From assembly GCA_024508725.1 (NCBI GenBank), contig JANINS010000004.1, forward strand, positions 1,196,163-1,260,162: a stretch of DNA of 64,000 nucleotides, in the 5' to 3' direction. Source of the DNA: Chitinophagaceae bacterium. Lineage in GTDB: Bacteria > Bacteroidota > Bacteroidia > Chitinophagales > Chitinophagaceae. The notes beneath the pieces are model-generated. The model had not been told where the DNA came from and searched no databases. It worked only from the letters and a program-made list of their open reading frames with translations. A program made the position numbers and the translations under genes. Numbering within the stretch: the stretch's first letter is position 1; every line of letters starts with the position of its first letter. Of this stretch, positions 24,724 through 33,567 are shown in pieces.

Positions 24724-25642
24724 TCAAATCGTGCTTTTAGATATCGCAGCTGTTAAATTGTTCCTGCAAACACAAACGCTTGACAGCAGATATCATACGT
24801 GGCATTTTAATGTGAATTCTTTTTATGATTCTCAGTTATACTTCCAGGAGAGAAAGATCTATTGTCAAAAGTGGCAAACCAATGAGAATATCTATGTACA
24901 GTTAGCAAGCAATTTCGGACCAGTTACTGCACGTTTAATTGATGCTGAAGAAAACATTATAGCTCCGGCAGTTGTTACCACTCTCAGTCAATCATTCTAC
25001 TTCACTCCATTTGCTGCATATGGCATAACAGTAAACCTGGCAGGTATTACTGCAGGTATTTACTGGCTACAGGTTTTGGTTGGTGGAACTGGCACTGAAA
25101 CCAAGCTGATCAGTGAACCAATGATGATCGCTGAAGACTGGCCAGGCACCATTCAATTTGAATACTCTCATTCAGAGAATGAGTATGGAGCAATCTTTCA
25201 AAATGGTGAGAAGATGTATTTCAGAACTGAAGGGGTTATCGATGATTTCACACCAGGCATTACCGAAACAGTCTTTGAGGATGATCCGGGTAATATCGTT
25301 CGCCTCTCTTCCACTACACATCGCTCCTTTAAACTTTCGATTGGTAACGAAGCAGGTGTACCAGACTGGGTAGCCGATAAGGTCAACAGGATCTTCGGTT
25401 GCGATTCTGTCTTGTTGGATGGAAAACAATTCGTCCGTCCAGAAGGAGGTAAAATGGAACCGAAGGGTGAAGAAGGATATCCTATGAGAGGTTGGAAAAT
25501 GGATATAAGAGAAGCGAAGAACCGTAACGGTCTTACGATAGAAAACGACATTCCTCAAAACAATAGTGTAGTCCTGATTTACATAGGCGAGAACGCCTTG
25601 TTTGGTCTTACAGGAGATAGCTACATCACAAAAGTTGAATAA
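24716..25642 (+). CDS. Minor tail protein, 308 aa
   Basis: Starts 8 nt inside the preceding gene. Beta-rich, with an Ig-like or jelly-roll stretch near residues 60-140 (YFTPFAAYGITVNLAGITAG) and a Gly/Glu-rich end. Neither a signal peptide nor a membrane span is visible. Its place between the distal tail gene and the fibre genes suggests a baseplate or fibre-attachment component. No named family was recognised. Confidence 0.62.
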   Translation: MANQIVLLDIAAVKLFLQTQTLDSRYHTWHFNVNSFYDSQLYFQERKIYCQKWQTNENIYVQLASNFGPVTARLIDAEENIIAPAVVTTLSQSFYFTPFAAYGITVNLAGITAGIYWLQVLVGGTGTETKLISEPMMIAEDWPGTIQFEYSHSENEYGAIFQNGEKMYFRTEGVIDDFTPGITETVFEDDPGNIVRLSSTTHRSFKLSIGNEAGVPDWVADKVNRIFGCDSVLLDGKQFVRPEGGKMEPKGEEGYPMRGWKMDIREAKNRNGLTIENDIPQNNSVVLIYIGENALFGLTGDSYITKVE

Positions 25643-25643
25643 T

Positions 25644-27056
25644 ATGAATCAGACATTCACGATCGCAGCGAACAGCAACCCGAATACGTTAAGGCTCATC
25701 ATGTATGAAATCACGGCTCCAAATACGCCAGTGTTTACTTCGGTTGACTATCCACCTCCGCACTCAACATCTCAACCTGTTGATGCAATTGGACTAAATC
25801 AAGTAGCGCACTATGCGAGACTTTATGAAGTGGTTGGTGGTGTGTTAGGCAGCATGATTGCTGAGGAAAAGGTGCAGCCTACTGCTGAAACAATTCAGAC
25901 ACCGGGTGATATTGAATTAACTGTAGGGGCAACTCCTGCAGACGAACTAGCGATCGACGGCGATAATTGGGATGGCTCAGCAGATTATCCTCAGTACATC
26001 GGTAAGATTGCTAAAATCAACTACCGAATTATTCAACGTGGAATTGGTCCACTTAGAGATGATGAATATGCAGATGATTCATCCGGAGGAACTGCGTTTA
26101 AATGGAAACTGCTGAATGGTGCAACATTTAATGATCAGGACACTTATTGGATTCAGTTCCTGCCAAGCATTATTATCAATCCTGCAAACTACCAAGTTAG
26201 TACCACTGGTGTGATACAGGATATTATCACGTTAACCGTTGACACGACGCTAACCAATACACATGTAAGCAAGTTGATTGATATCAATTCCGCTACCAAT
26301 AAAATCACGATAACTCTTCTACCAATCGCAGACTGGTCAGAGATGAGACCCATCTCTTTTATTACTCGCAGAGGTTCTCAGATCAATGCAGTTATAAAGG
26401 CCCAGGCTGGGGAAAAGATATATTGGGATGGACAAGAGGTAAATCAGATTGTTCTTGGCAAGAATGAAAACCTCCGATTGCTAAGGAAGGATAACAGGAT
26501 ATACGTTGAGGATGCACCTGAAGCTCGTAACCAGGTAGGTGAAGTTGTGTATGCATACAAGCAGCCTAGAAACACCATACCTGCAGACGGATCAGTGTTA
26601 CAGAGGGATGTATATGTGAGTGCTACTGAATTCGCATTGTCATTGTTACCCGGACAAGGTGTTGTTACCGAAGCGGAATGGAATAGTGATAATACAACTC
26701 ACAGAGGTAAATGGACTTTAGGTGATGGAGTAACCACAGTACGGGTACCTGATCTCAGAGGAGTTGCCATAAGAGGATTGGATGATGGCCGAGGACTTGA
26801 CACTATGCGAACTGCAGACAATACAGAAAATGTGATTGCGAGCTATCAAGCAGATGGCAACAAGAAACATGGCCATTCGATCAAGACTACAAATTCAGGA
26901 GCTTCCTCCAGCTCCGGCACAGATCCAATTCGAGGCAACAACATCGGCGATGCCAATGATCGTGGACAAGCTGGAGCTAATAAGACCATAAGTGAGGAAG
27001 GTAATCTGGAGGCTACAATGAAGAACGTTGCATTGAAGCCTTTCATCAGGATATAA
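25644..27056 (+). CDS. Tail fibre with C-terminal phage tail-collar domain, 470 aa
   Basis: ATG 25644 is chosen; a TTG 42 nt upstream lies inside the previous gene. The C-terminal 150 residues have collar-domain features: VRVPDLRGVAIRGLDDGRGL, GHSIKTTNSG with His in the metal-binding region, and the final ALKPFIRI. The central part is beta-rich with a lattice-like repeat (LITVDTTLT...INSATNKITITL). Collar-type fibres often carry host recognition. The next gene is a sialidase-like spike, so two receptor-facing proteins lie in a row. Confidence 0.82.
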   Translation: MNQTFTIAANSNPNTLRLIMYEITAPNTPVFTSVDYPPPHSTSQPVDAIGLNQVAHYARLYEVVGGVLGSMIAEEKVQPTAETIQTPGDIELTVGATPADELAIDGDNWDGSADYPQYIGKIAKINYRIIQRGIGPLRDDEYADDSSGGTAFKWKLLNGATFNDQDTYWIQFLPSIIINPANYQVSTTGVIQDIITLTVDTTLTNTHVSKLIDINSATNKITITLLPIADWSEMRPISFITRRGSQINAVIKAQAGEKIYWDGQEVNQIVLGKNENLRLLRKDNRIYVEDAPEARNQVGEVVYAYKQPRNTIPADGSVLQRDVYVSATEFALSLLPGQGVVTEAEWNSDNTTHRGKWTLGDGVTTVRVPDLRGVAIRGLDDGRGLDTMRTADNTENVIASYQADGNKKHGHSIKTTNSGASSSSGTDPIRGNNIGDANDRGQAGANKTISEEGNLEATMKNVALKPFIRI

Positions 27057-27113
27057 ACATTTGTTTGCAACGTTGATAAACAAAACATTTTGTAAGAAAT
27101 AAATTTGCTTATT

Positions 27114-29696
27114 ATGAAAAGATACATACCCCTTTTGCTTTTCCCACTAATATCAGTGTGTTCATTCGGCCAGACATGGACAACTATCAGCAACTATCAA
27201 AAGCCAAGAGGCGTTTGGGTTACAGATATATTCAGGCTTCCTTCGGATACAACATCCAATAAAACCGGATTAGTATCACTGTCTGGTATCATTTATTCCG
27301 GTAACGGAACTTACTGGGAAAGGGTAGGGAAAGATTACAAAGCCGGATATGGATTAGCAGGTACAGATACTTTAAGAGCTGATACAACTGTTATCCAAAA
27401 GAAGCTATCCATCCCCACAGGTGAGTTTGTATATGGTACTGGAACAGGAGTAACAAGTAGTAATAAATACTTTGTTAGTGGTAATAATTTAACACTTAAC
27501 CCTTCAGGAGCACTTACACTTACAGGAGATAATATCGTTTCTATATCAGGAGCAAATGTATATGCGTTTTCTTCTAATCTTATAAATTTAGATGCTCCAA
27601 TAGTAAGTGCTAATGGCGTCCCATTAGACACCTTCAATCTATCAACAAGATTGTGGAGGCAGAAAGGAATTGATAGTGTTCGTTCGCTTATACCCACAGC
27701 AGGATATGGTCTTACAGCATCATTAAAAGTTGACAGTTTAACAATAGCCAACTACAGGGTTGCTGATAGTATTTCACGAAGCGTTGGTGTATTAACAACT
27801 ACCATAGCAGCTCACAATGATACTGCGGTAAGGAAGGATATGAGTGATATCGTAAAGCTTCCTGATGGAAGCTGGTTGATGGTGTACACGAAATATAGAA
27901 CAGGGGCAGGTGATGGTAATGTTTCGGATATAAACTGGGCAACAAGTTTGAACGGTGGTATAAGTTGGACTGAACACGGCAGAGCTTATAGTAATTTTTC
28001 TACGTCAATATATCAGGCATCAATTAAAGTTCAACCAGACGGGGATGTTATTATACTCTTTAACGTAAAGACTGGAACGAATACAGCAGAAATTTATAAA
28101 GGAAGATTAGCCAATGGTGCAACTACATGGGATGCCCCTACTTCGGTTTATAATCCTTCTGCATATTTGGTTCAAGCAGCAGGCAGAATATTTGATGATT
28201 ACAGTTATTCTGGTAAATGGTTCTATCCATTTGAGCTTAGTAGTAACGGTGCAATGGATTGTGCCAACGTCCTTTCTACGGGAAAGTTTCTTACATCGAC
28301 TGATTACGGTGATACATGGAGTTTATCAGGAGTAACCATTACTTCCAGTGATAATAAAGTTGAAGAACCGGGAATGTATCGCATAGCTGACAGCCTATAT
28401 TACTATTGGCGTAATACTACAGGTTTTGTTCTTGGTTCAAAATCTACAAATAGCGGAACTTCATTTGGATCACAGTTTAGTTATGGCATTACTGCACCGT
28501 GCAGTATGACAACAATGAAGTATTTCTCTGATCTGGATTTGCTTGTTGCTGTTCATAACAAATACATTAGTAGTGCTTATGGAGCGTCATCAAGGGCAAT
28601 ATTTCAAATAGATGCATCAAGTGATCGTGGTGGTAGTTTTTCGCCTGTTTATGTGTTCCCTAAGTATGATGGGTATTACTTGCATCAGCCGACAATATTT
28701 AGAGATAATGGGTATGTAGTTGTACAGTATAGCAAGATTAAATTAAATGAAGATTCAGCTTCACTATTGCAAAGCATCTTCCCTGCAACAACACTTATAC
28801 CCAAGAACATAAATTACATGTTCGGTAATCAGTTCATTATCCCTTCATTTTATAAGGCAACTATTGATGCATCTAATCTCAATTCCGATAAGTTGTTCAA
28901 ATTACAGAATGTAAGTACTGCAACATTTACATTGCAGAATGGAACATTAACAACAAGCAGAATACCATTTGCTTCTACTTTTGGTGTACTTACTAATGGT
29001 CCATACTGGGATTCTACAACTACAAATAACAAACTTGGTATCGGAGGAGTCCCTGCATATTCTTTACATGTACAAAAGGACTTCTCTATTAATGATGGGA
29101 TTGTACTTACTGATCTAACCTCAGGAGGCAGTGCTTCAGGTGGATTTGCATCTTTTTCAAATACTACAAGTTCGTCAACTGATTTTGCTCCAGCTTTCAA
29201 AGCCAAGCCTGTAGGTAATCAGCCATTCACAGTTAGGGCTGTAAAAAGTGCTACAGGTGGGGCTTCAACTGCTTCAATGTGGTTACAAGTTTCTAATGCA
29301 AGCGAAAATGGAGCTATATCATCTACTGATAATGCAATTAAGTTAGTCAATTGGACAACGGATTTGTTAAACACTATGGGCGATGGACGAGTAGGCACAG
29401 GTTCAATCACATCACCTACAGCATGGTTGCATGTTCCAGCATCTACAACGTCATACGCATCAGTTCGGATACCTTCAGGAACAGCTCCAACGTCACCAAA
29501 TAACGGCGATATGTGGTATGATGGTACTGATTTAAAATTCAGAACATCAACTACAACAACATTAGCAAGAATCGTGGCTGCACCCGCTACAGCGACATCA
29601 ACTGGGGTGACAGGAACAATTGCGTATGATTCCTCATACATCTATGTATGTGTTGCAACCAATACATGGGTGAGAGCAGCACTGGCAACATGGTAA
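27114..29696 (+). CDS. Sialidase-like (BNR repeat) tail spike with signal peptide, 860 aa
   Basis: A signal peptide (PLLLFPLISVCSFGQ, cleavage near residue 20) begins the protein. Three Asp-box repeats, SLNGGISW (279-286), STDYGDTW (395-402) and SSDRGGSF (502-509), mark a BNR/sialidase-type propeller at about 235-560, preceded by PDGSWLMVYTKY. The usual sialidase RIP motif is not seen. The C-terminal 280 residues (LGIGGVPAYSLHVQ, GTAPTSPNNGDMWYDGT) are typical of trimeric fibre shafts. Start ATG 27114. The gene is T-rich compared with its neighbours. A surface-glycan-degrading or binding role is likely. Confidence 0.78.
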   Translation: MKRYIPLLLFPLISVCSFGQTWTTISNYQKPRGVWVTDIFRLPSDTTSNKTGLVSLSGIIYSGNGTYWERVGKDYKAGYGLAGTDTLRADTTVIQKKLSIPTGEFVYGTGTGVTSSNKYFVSGNNLTLNPSGALTLTGDNIVSISGANVYAFSSNLINLDAPIVSANGVPLDTFNLSTRLWRQKGIDSVRSLIPTAGYGLTASLKVDSLTIANYRVADSISRSVGVLTTTIAAHNDTAVRKDMSDIVKLPDGSWLMVYTKYRTGAGDGNVSDINWATSLNGGISWTEHGRAYSNFSTSIYQASIKVQPDGDVIILFNVKTGTNTAEIYKGRLANGATTWDAPTSVYNPSAYLVQAAGRIFDDYSYSGKWFYPFELSSNGAMDCANVLSTGKFLTSTDYGDTWSLSGVTITSSDNKVEEPGMYRIADSLYYYWRNTTGFVLGSKSTNSGTSFGSQFSYGITAPCSMTTMKYFSDLDLLVAVHNKYISSAYGASSRAIFQIDASSDRGGSFSPVYVFPKYDGYYLHQPTIFRDNGYVVVQYSKIKLNEDSASLLQSIFPATTLIPKNINYMFGNQFIIPSFYKATIDASNLNSDKLFKLQNVSTATFTLQNGTLTTSRIPFASTFGVLTNGPYWDSTTTNNKLGIGGVPAYSLHVQKDFSINDGIVLTDLTSGGSASGGFASFSNTTSSSTDFAPAFKAKPVGNQPFTVRAVKSATGGASTASMWLQVSNASENGAISSTDNAIKLVNWTTDLLNTMGDGRVGTGSITSPTAWLHVPASTTSYASVRIPSGTAPTSPNNGDMWYDGTDLKFRTSTTTTLARIVAAPATATSTGVTGTIAYDSSYIYVCVATNTWVRAALATW

Positions 29697-29753
29697 TCGC
29701 ATAAACACTTCACCCTAAGAAGTGAAGATCCAATACCCCCAAAATCAAGAAAA

Positions 29754-30002
29754 ATGGAAACAGCAGCAAAGAACCTGGTATCAGAGTCAGCTAAGTATGG
29801 AATTGCAATGATGATCCTTGTCCTACTCGCAATTGCGTTTGGCATGTTCATCTACATAATGTGGAAACAGCAGATCAAGGAAAAGAAAGAGCTGCTGGAG
29901 GTGATCAAAGAAAACACCTCTGCCTTTAAAGAACTACAGGGCACTATGAAAGGCACCCAAGACACTATCAATCTTCTTATTCAATTAATCAATAAAAAAT
30001 AA
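29754..30002 (+). CDS. Holin-like single-span protein, 82 aa
   Basis: One membrane span (about residues 16-37: AMMILVLLAIAFGMFIYIMW), followed by a coiled-coil-like charged part (QQIKEKKELLEVIKENTSAF). This resembles BhlA-type or class III holins that pierce the inner membrane at lysis. It is the first of four small envelope-related genes before the endolysin candidate. The role is inferred from topology and order. Confidence 0.65.
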   Translation: METAAKNLVSESAKYGIAMMILVLLAIAFGMFIYIMWKQQIKEKKELLEVIKENTSAFKELQGTMKGTQDTINLLIQLINKK

Positions 30003-30006
30003 ACCA

Positions 30007-30354
30007 ATGAAAGAATTCATTTCAACTTTATTGGGAGGGCAAACTGCAGGCGCTTTTGCCGCTCTCCTATTTTTTGCATTGCTCGGCGCTTTGATCTCTT
30101 TGTTATTTCACACAACAAAGAGAGATCCAGTGAGCTCGAGTACACCCATTCGTTTTAGTTGGATCTTCTTCATTCAGGATAACTGGAAAAGAGCTCTCAC
30201 CTCCTTCCTTCTCATTTATGTGTTTCTCAGATTCACACCTGAGCTGATCGGAGTTCAACTGAATGAGTTCTGGGCAATAGCGATTGGGTTATGCAATGAT
30301 CAGTTAGCTCAGGTGATCAAGAATAAAACAAACATTTTAGGTCAAAAAAAGTAA
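30007..30354 (+). CDS. Holin-like membrane protein, 115 aa
   Basis: Two or three hydrophobic segments: GAFAALLFFALLGALISLLF (about 14-33) and ALTSFLLIYVFLRF (about 63-76), with a weaker third one. It begins 4 nt after the single-span gene and ends 2 nt before the next. The pair may form a holin/antiholin or a pinholin-type set; this is inference from order and topology. Confidence 0.62.
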   Translation: MKEFISTLLGGQTAGAFAALLFFALLGALISLLFHTTKRDPVSSSTPIRFSWIFFIQDNWKRALTSFLLIYVFLRFTPELIGVQLNEFWAIAIGLCNDQLAQVIKNKTNILGQKK

Positions 30355-30356
30355 GT

Positions 30357-31031
30357 ATGAATACAGCTAAAGGATTTGTTCTTGGAGTGATTATCACTCT
30401 GATTGCAGTATGGCTATTTCGTGGATGTGGAATCAATCCGGTTAAGCCTGATCAAACAACAATTGTAACTATTTCTGATACATCTCAACAGCAGGTTACC
30501 GGTACCGGGACTTCCCAACCTGAGGTGACTAAAAAGACACCCCACAATTTCAATCCGGATAAACCAGATACAATGTGGCTTCCTGGAAAGGACGTACCGG
30601 TTTACATATATGAACCTGATACAACCAAGTGTTGTGAGAATTACAGAGATCTGTATGCTGAGTTCACTACTCAAACCGAATTGAAGGACACTATTTGGTT
30701 AGATAGTTCACATACTAAAGGGTATGCACTATTAACAGATACGCTTGCTGCCAATACTTTGATTGGAAGAGGTTATCAGTACATGTGGTATAATACGGTT
30801 ATTACAAATACCACAACGATTACCAAGAATAAGAAACCGGGACTTCAAGTGCTCCTCGGTGGTGGAGTGTCAGGAACCCGTATCGATCCTCTCAAACTTG
30901 CAGAGGTTGAGGCTTTGATCAGAGGCAAGAAAGGCGGTGCATTGGGATTATCCTTCAAGTACGATCTCAACACTACCGAAAAGATCTACGGTTTCAAGAA
31001 GTTCTGGCTTATCTCATTTCGTAAAAAGTAA
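30357..31031 (+). CDS. Membrane-anchored spanin-like protein, 224 aa
   Basis: One N-terminal span (FVLGVIITLIAVWLF, about residues 7-21) followed by a polar, periplasmic-type domain with a Cys pair (KCCENY) and a Gly-rich turn (LQVLLGGGVSGTRI). The layout (inner-membrane anchor plus long periplasmic part) matches i-spanins or the DUF6808-like proteins of Bacteroidota phages; I cannot decide between them. It lies directly before the endolysin candidate, as spanins often do. Confidence 0.6.
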   Translation: MNTAKGFVLGVIITLIAVWLFRGCGINPVKPDQTTIVTISDTSQQQVTGTGTSQPEVTKKTPHNFNPDKPDTMWLPGKDVPVYIYEPDTTKCCENYRDLYAEFTTQTELKDTIWLDSSHTKGYALLTDTLAANTLIGRGYQYMWYNTVITNTTTITKNKKPGLQVLLGGGVSGTRIDPLKLAEVEALIRGKKGGALGLSFKYDLNTTEKIYGFKKFWLISFRKK

Positions 31032-31036
31032 TCATT

Positions 31037-31642
31037 ATGAAGAAGATCTTAGAAATAACATTAGCCGAAGTACAGGCAATGTTGAAGTTGAAAGGCTTCG
31101 AAGAATTTACAAGTGACCTCGTTCCCAATATAGTCGGCATCCGTAGTACTGAACTGGACGGAGAAGACTTCGATGATCGCTGTCACGTTTGGTGGTATGA
31201 AGGTGGAGAGTTGGCTTTCTCCAAAAACTATACGATCACAACAAACCCTGGTACTTATTATTTAAAGAACCCTATTGCTGGAAGCAAAGGCACTTTGATC
31301 TTATGTCCTGGTCAACATATTAATTGTTGGCAGGTAGGTATGCATAAAGGCAAGCAGCTTGCGTTTGTTCAAACAGGAGCACCGATGCAAGTATACCGGG
31401 ATAGAAACAGGGATGGTAAAATGGACTTTGATCCAAAAACTATTGAAGCCGGATATTTTGGAATGAATGGCCACCATGGTGCATTGAGTGATGTAAATCT
31501 GATCGGTCAATGGTCTGCAGGATGCCAGGTATGGCGTTTTCATAAAGCCCATCAGGATATGATGAACTTAGTGCAGGATAATGCCAAAAAAACCAAGCAA
31601 AAAGATTATACCTATACCCTTCTGGAGCAAAAGGATTTTTAA
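31037..31642 (+). CDS. Putative endolysin with H...SxGC motif, 201 aa
   Basis: GYFGMNGHHG (139-148) followed by IGQWSAGCQVW (156-166) gives an H-x(13)-S-x-G-C layout close to L,D-transpeptidases, where Cys (here C163) is nucleophile and His (H146/147) base. Upstream there is a beta-rich part with YEGGELAFSKNYTITTNPG. No lysozyme, amidase or CHAP motif was found. As the last gene of the lysis block it is probably the cell-wall hydrolase; the exact bond cut is unknown. A terminator follows. Confidence 0.62.
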   Translation: MKKILEITLAEVQAMLKLKGFEEFTSDLVPNIVGIRSTELDGEDFDDRCHVWWYEGGELAFSKNYTITTNPGTYYLKNPIAGSKGTLILCPGQHINCWQVGMHKGKQLAFVQTGAPMQVYRDRNRDGKMDFDPKTIEAGYFGMNGHHGALSDVNLIGQWSAGCQVWRFHKAHQDMMNLVQDNAKKTKQKDYTYTLLEQKDF

Positions 31643-31668
31643 TGGTTTTGTAGATCGGTTGCGATGTA

Positions 31669-31699
31669 AACCCGGAGTTTCTACTCTGGGTTTTTTATT
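31669..31699 (+). terminator. Terminator after the lysis genes
   Basis: AACCCGGAGT (31669-31678) and ACTCTGGGTT (31683-31692) form a 10 bp stem (one G-T pair) with a TTCT loop, followed by TTTTTTATTTT. It ends the forward late operon. Confidence 0.85.
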
Positions 31700-31707
31700 T
31701 TCGTCCC

Positions 31708-32001
31708 ATGGCATATAGACCAAGGAGAGGAACACCGTTAGGAATGCGGATCACCGCTAACACATCAGAAATCGGGATGTATGATGTTTCTGAGAACGGA
31801 ATTACTTATACAATGGATTTAGAGACTACCAGGTTATTGAAAGACTATTATAAAGGTTTCAGGCCCGCCCACCGGTCTCACTTTCCAACGATGGAAAGAT
31901 GGTACCAGGATCTTCCAAATGATGTTCGCAAAAGAGTGAAGAGAACCGGGAATGTTCCTCCTCCGACTAGCGACTTCTTTCCTGATCCTGATTACGATTA
32001 G
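31708..32001 (+). CDS. Small phage protein of unknown function, 97 aa
   Basis: Begins 9 nt after the terminator's T run, behind TTTTATTTTCGTCCC. Soluble and basic, with RPRRGTPLGMRITAN at the start and an Asp/Pro-rich end (FFPDPDYD). The last 35 nt overlap the reverse-strand DUF3820 gene, head-on. Its position after the lysis terminator and next to the integrase suggests a separate, perhaps weakly transcribed, accessory gene. No family recognised. Confidence 0.58.
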   Translation: MAYRPRRGTPLGMRITANTSEIGMYDVSENGITYTMDLETTRLLKDYYKGFRPAHRSHFPTMERWYQDLPNDVRKRVKRTGNVPPPTSDFFPDPDYD

Positions 32002-32173
32002 CCATTTCTTTCAGTGTTCGCAACGATGGTACGGCTTCCTCTGCATACTCTTTATAATCCTTGTTGAGCATTTTGCCATCATACATATACAGCCAATAAC
32101 CATGAGGGACATCTGAAAGCTTTTTGCCTTTATGCTTTCCGAAAGGCATGATATCGTTATCGGTTAGTGCCAT
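31967..32173 (-). CDS. DUF3820 family protein, 68 aa
   Basis: MPFGKHKGKKLSDVPHGYW near residues 9-27 is the DUF3820 signature (PFGKxKG...L..VP..Y). These small proteins are widespread in Bacteroidota and in phages and have been linked to exonuclease-like folds. Start is 1 nt downstream of the integrase stop, so it is co-transcribed with the integrase. A role in integration or excision is possible but untested. Its C-terminus overlaps the forward 97-aa gene. Confidence 0.75.
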   Translation of the reverse strand: MALTDNDIMPFGKHKGKKLSDVPHGYWLYMYDGKMLNKDYKEYAEEAVPSLRTLKEMANRNQDQERSR

Positions 32174-32174
32174 A

Positions 32175-33422
32175 TCACATTACATTATTCAATTTTTGTG
32201 CCTCCGACAATAGCTTGCTTTGTTTCAAATGAGCATACACATCAAAGGTGCGATCGCTCTTCACTCCTAACATCTTCTTTGCGGCCGGCTTGTCGATCCC
32301 GGCATCAATTAATAGCGAACCCATGGTGTGCCTGCCTGCATGAGAGGTGATCATTGGCACACCTGCAGCAGCAGCCAAGATCTTCAGATGATTATTAAAA
32401 GTAGTTCGGAAGGATTTCGGATCAGTCTCCGGTAATGGTCGCCGCAAAGTTTCCTGCAGGTACTTCTTCTGCCTATCTGTCTGGATCGGTACCACTGCTG
32501 TATTGTTGTAACGTCTTGTTTTATGAGGCTTGAAATCTAATTGTCCGGCATCATTCAGGAAAGCTTCATTTAATCGCATTGCATCACTGATACGCATGCC
32601 CAGGACACACATAGCAAGAAACCGATAGCCAATGGAAATGGTAAGTTGATCGAGCAGCTCCAGTTTCTCCAGTAAAGCTTTTTCAATTAGCTGCACCTGG
32701 TTAAGTTCCAGGTACTTTATTTTTTGGTAGTTCTCTTCATAAGATCCCACCTCAAACTTTTTGAACGGATTATCTTCATTCAGGATGATCTCATCTTTGA
32801 CGGCTTGGTTGTATACCATCCTGATAAAACCTAAAGCTTTCCAGATGCTATTTTTATGCAGTTTCTTTTGATCCTTCTTCCGGTAAGTATTCTGGAGCCA
32901 CAGTTTATAAGACTCGAGGAATTTGACGGTAATCTGATTGAACTGTAGGGATTCCTGATACTGTTGCATTCGTTTGATCTCGTCTCGGTACCTTCTTTTG
33001 GTGTCTTCACTATAACCTTCACCGTCATCGAGTTTCTTGTTATCGATCACATCCTGAGCATAGGTATAAAAATCCACGAGCTTTCCGGCAAGGTATTGTT
33101 TTATGACAGCTGCGTTAAGTGTCATCTCTAAGGCCTGACGTTTCAGGATGAACTCCCGGTGATGGTGAAGCTTCTTTTCAATTACTGCATTGATCAGTGA
33201 TGCATTGGGATAGCTTGTCTTCACTACTCTCCGGTTAGAATCCCAAAAATCGGAAGGTACTCGCTGGTTCTTTATGTTCTGCAGGCCGACACGTTTGGAG
33301 TTAATGTCAAAGCTGATGGCGATCGGACATTCTCCCTTTTTGTTCTTCTTCCATGTTACCAACATGGCATAAATGTTAATTGCTTCCATGTTACTCAAAT
33401 TGGTTGAGGTAGGTTGATGCAC
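32175..33422 (-). CDS. int: Tyrosine recombinase/integrase, 415 aa
   Basis: Three regions: an N-terminal arm-binding domain (LVTWKKNKKGECPIAISFD), a central SAM-like core-binding domain (about 115-220) and a catalytic domain with R in LGMRISDAM, K in PHKTRRYN, H/R in SHAGRHTMG and the nucleophile Tyr in TFDVYAHL. The usual LGH is LGV here. Length is typical for Bacteroidota phage integrases. It is transcribed toward the prophage interior, with its 5' end facing the tRNA-Asp 3' end, as for tRNA-site integrases. A second in-frame ATG 33 nt downstream could be the true start. Confidence 0.92.
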   Translation of the reverse strand: MHQPTSTNLSNMEAINIYAMLVTWKKNKKGECPIAISFDINSKRVGLQNIKNQRVPSDFWDSNRRVVKTSYPNASLINAVIEKKLHHHREFILKRQALEMTLNAAVIKQYLAGKLVDFYTYAQDVIDNKKLDDGEGYSEDTKRRYRDEIKRMQQYQESLQFNQITVKFLESYKLWLQNTYRKKDQKKLHKNSIWKALGFIRMVYNQAVKDEIILNEDNPFKKFEVGSYEENYQKIKYLELNQVQLIEKALLEKLELLDQLTISIGYRFLAMCVLGMRISDAMRLNEAFLNDAGQLDFKPHKTRRYNNTAVVPIQTDRQKKYLQETLRRPLPETDPKSFRTTFNNHLKILAAAAGVPMITSHAGRHTMGSLLIDAGIDKPAAKKMLGVKSDRTFDVYAHLKQSKLLSEAQKLNNVM

Positions 33423-33567
33423 CGGTTGATGTAAATCGATGTAGCTTAATACAGCTTACAGCACATTTTTACACTTATCGGGAGGGGAAGCAATTCCCTT
33501 AAAAGCAAAAGGATGCTGGTTCTCAGCATCCTTCTTCAAAATTGGAGTTCTAAACTATGCGGACCGG
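33423..33567. other. Probable right attachment region (att) of the prophage
   Basis: Lies between the integrase start and the tRNA-Asp 3' end. Tyrosine integrases next to tRNA genes usually exchange DNA within the 3' end of the tRNA, keeping it intact. Two direct copies of AGCTTA (near 33446 and 33456) and TGATGTA/CGATGTA repeats could be integrase arm or core sites. The second copy of the core is expected at the prophage's left end, outside this window, so the exact crossover cannot be fixed. Confidence 0.6.
33509..33533 (-). terminator. Hairpin terminator downstream of tRNA-Asp
   Basis: A 10 bp perfect stem (AAGGATGCTG / CAGCATCCTT) with a 5 nt loop. On the reverse strand it is followed by TTTTGCTTTTAA and lies about 27 nt after the tRNA 3' end. 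If it belongs to the tRNA, the crossover is left of it. Confidence 0.7.

Larger units (their letters stand above)
1..33560. mobile_element. Siphovirus-type prophage, right-hand part (left end outside window)
   Basis: Continuous phage gene order is visible: SSB end, nucleases, terminase pair, portal, scaffold-like, capsid, tail tube, tape measure, tail fibres, holin-like, endolysin candidate and integrase. A long tape-measure gene with no sheath gene suggests a non-contractile tail. The integrase lies next to the 3' end of a tRNA-Asp gene at the right border. The left border, the repressor and most replication genes are not in the window, so completeness cannot be judged. The right border is placed only to within about 140 nt. 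Confidence 0.92.
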
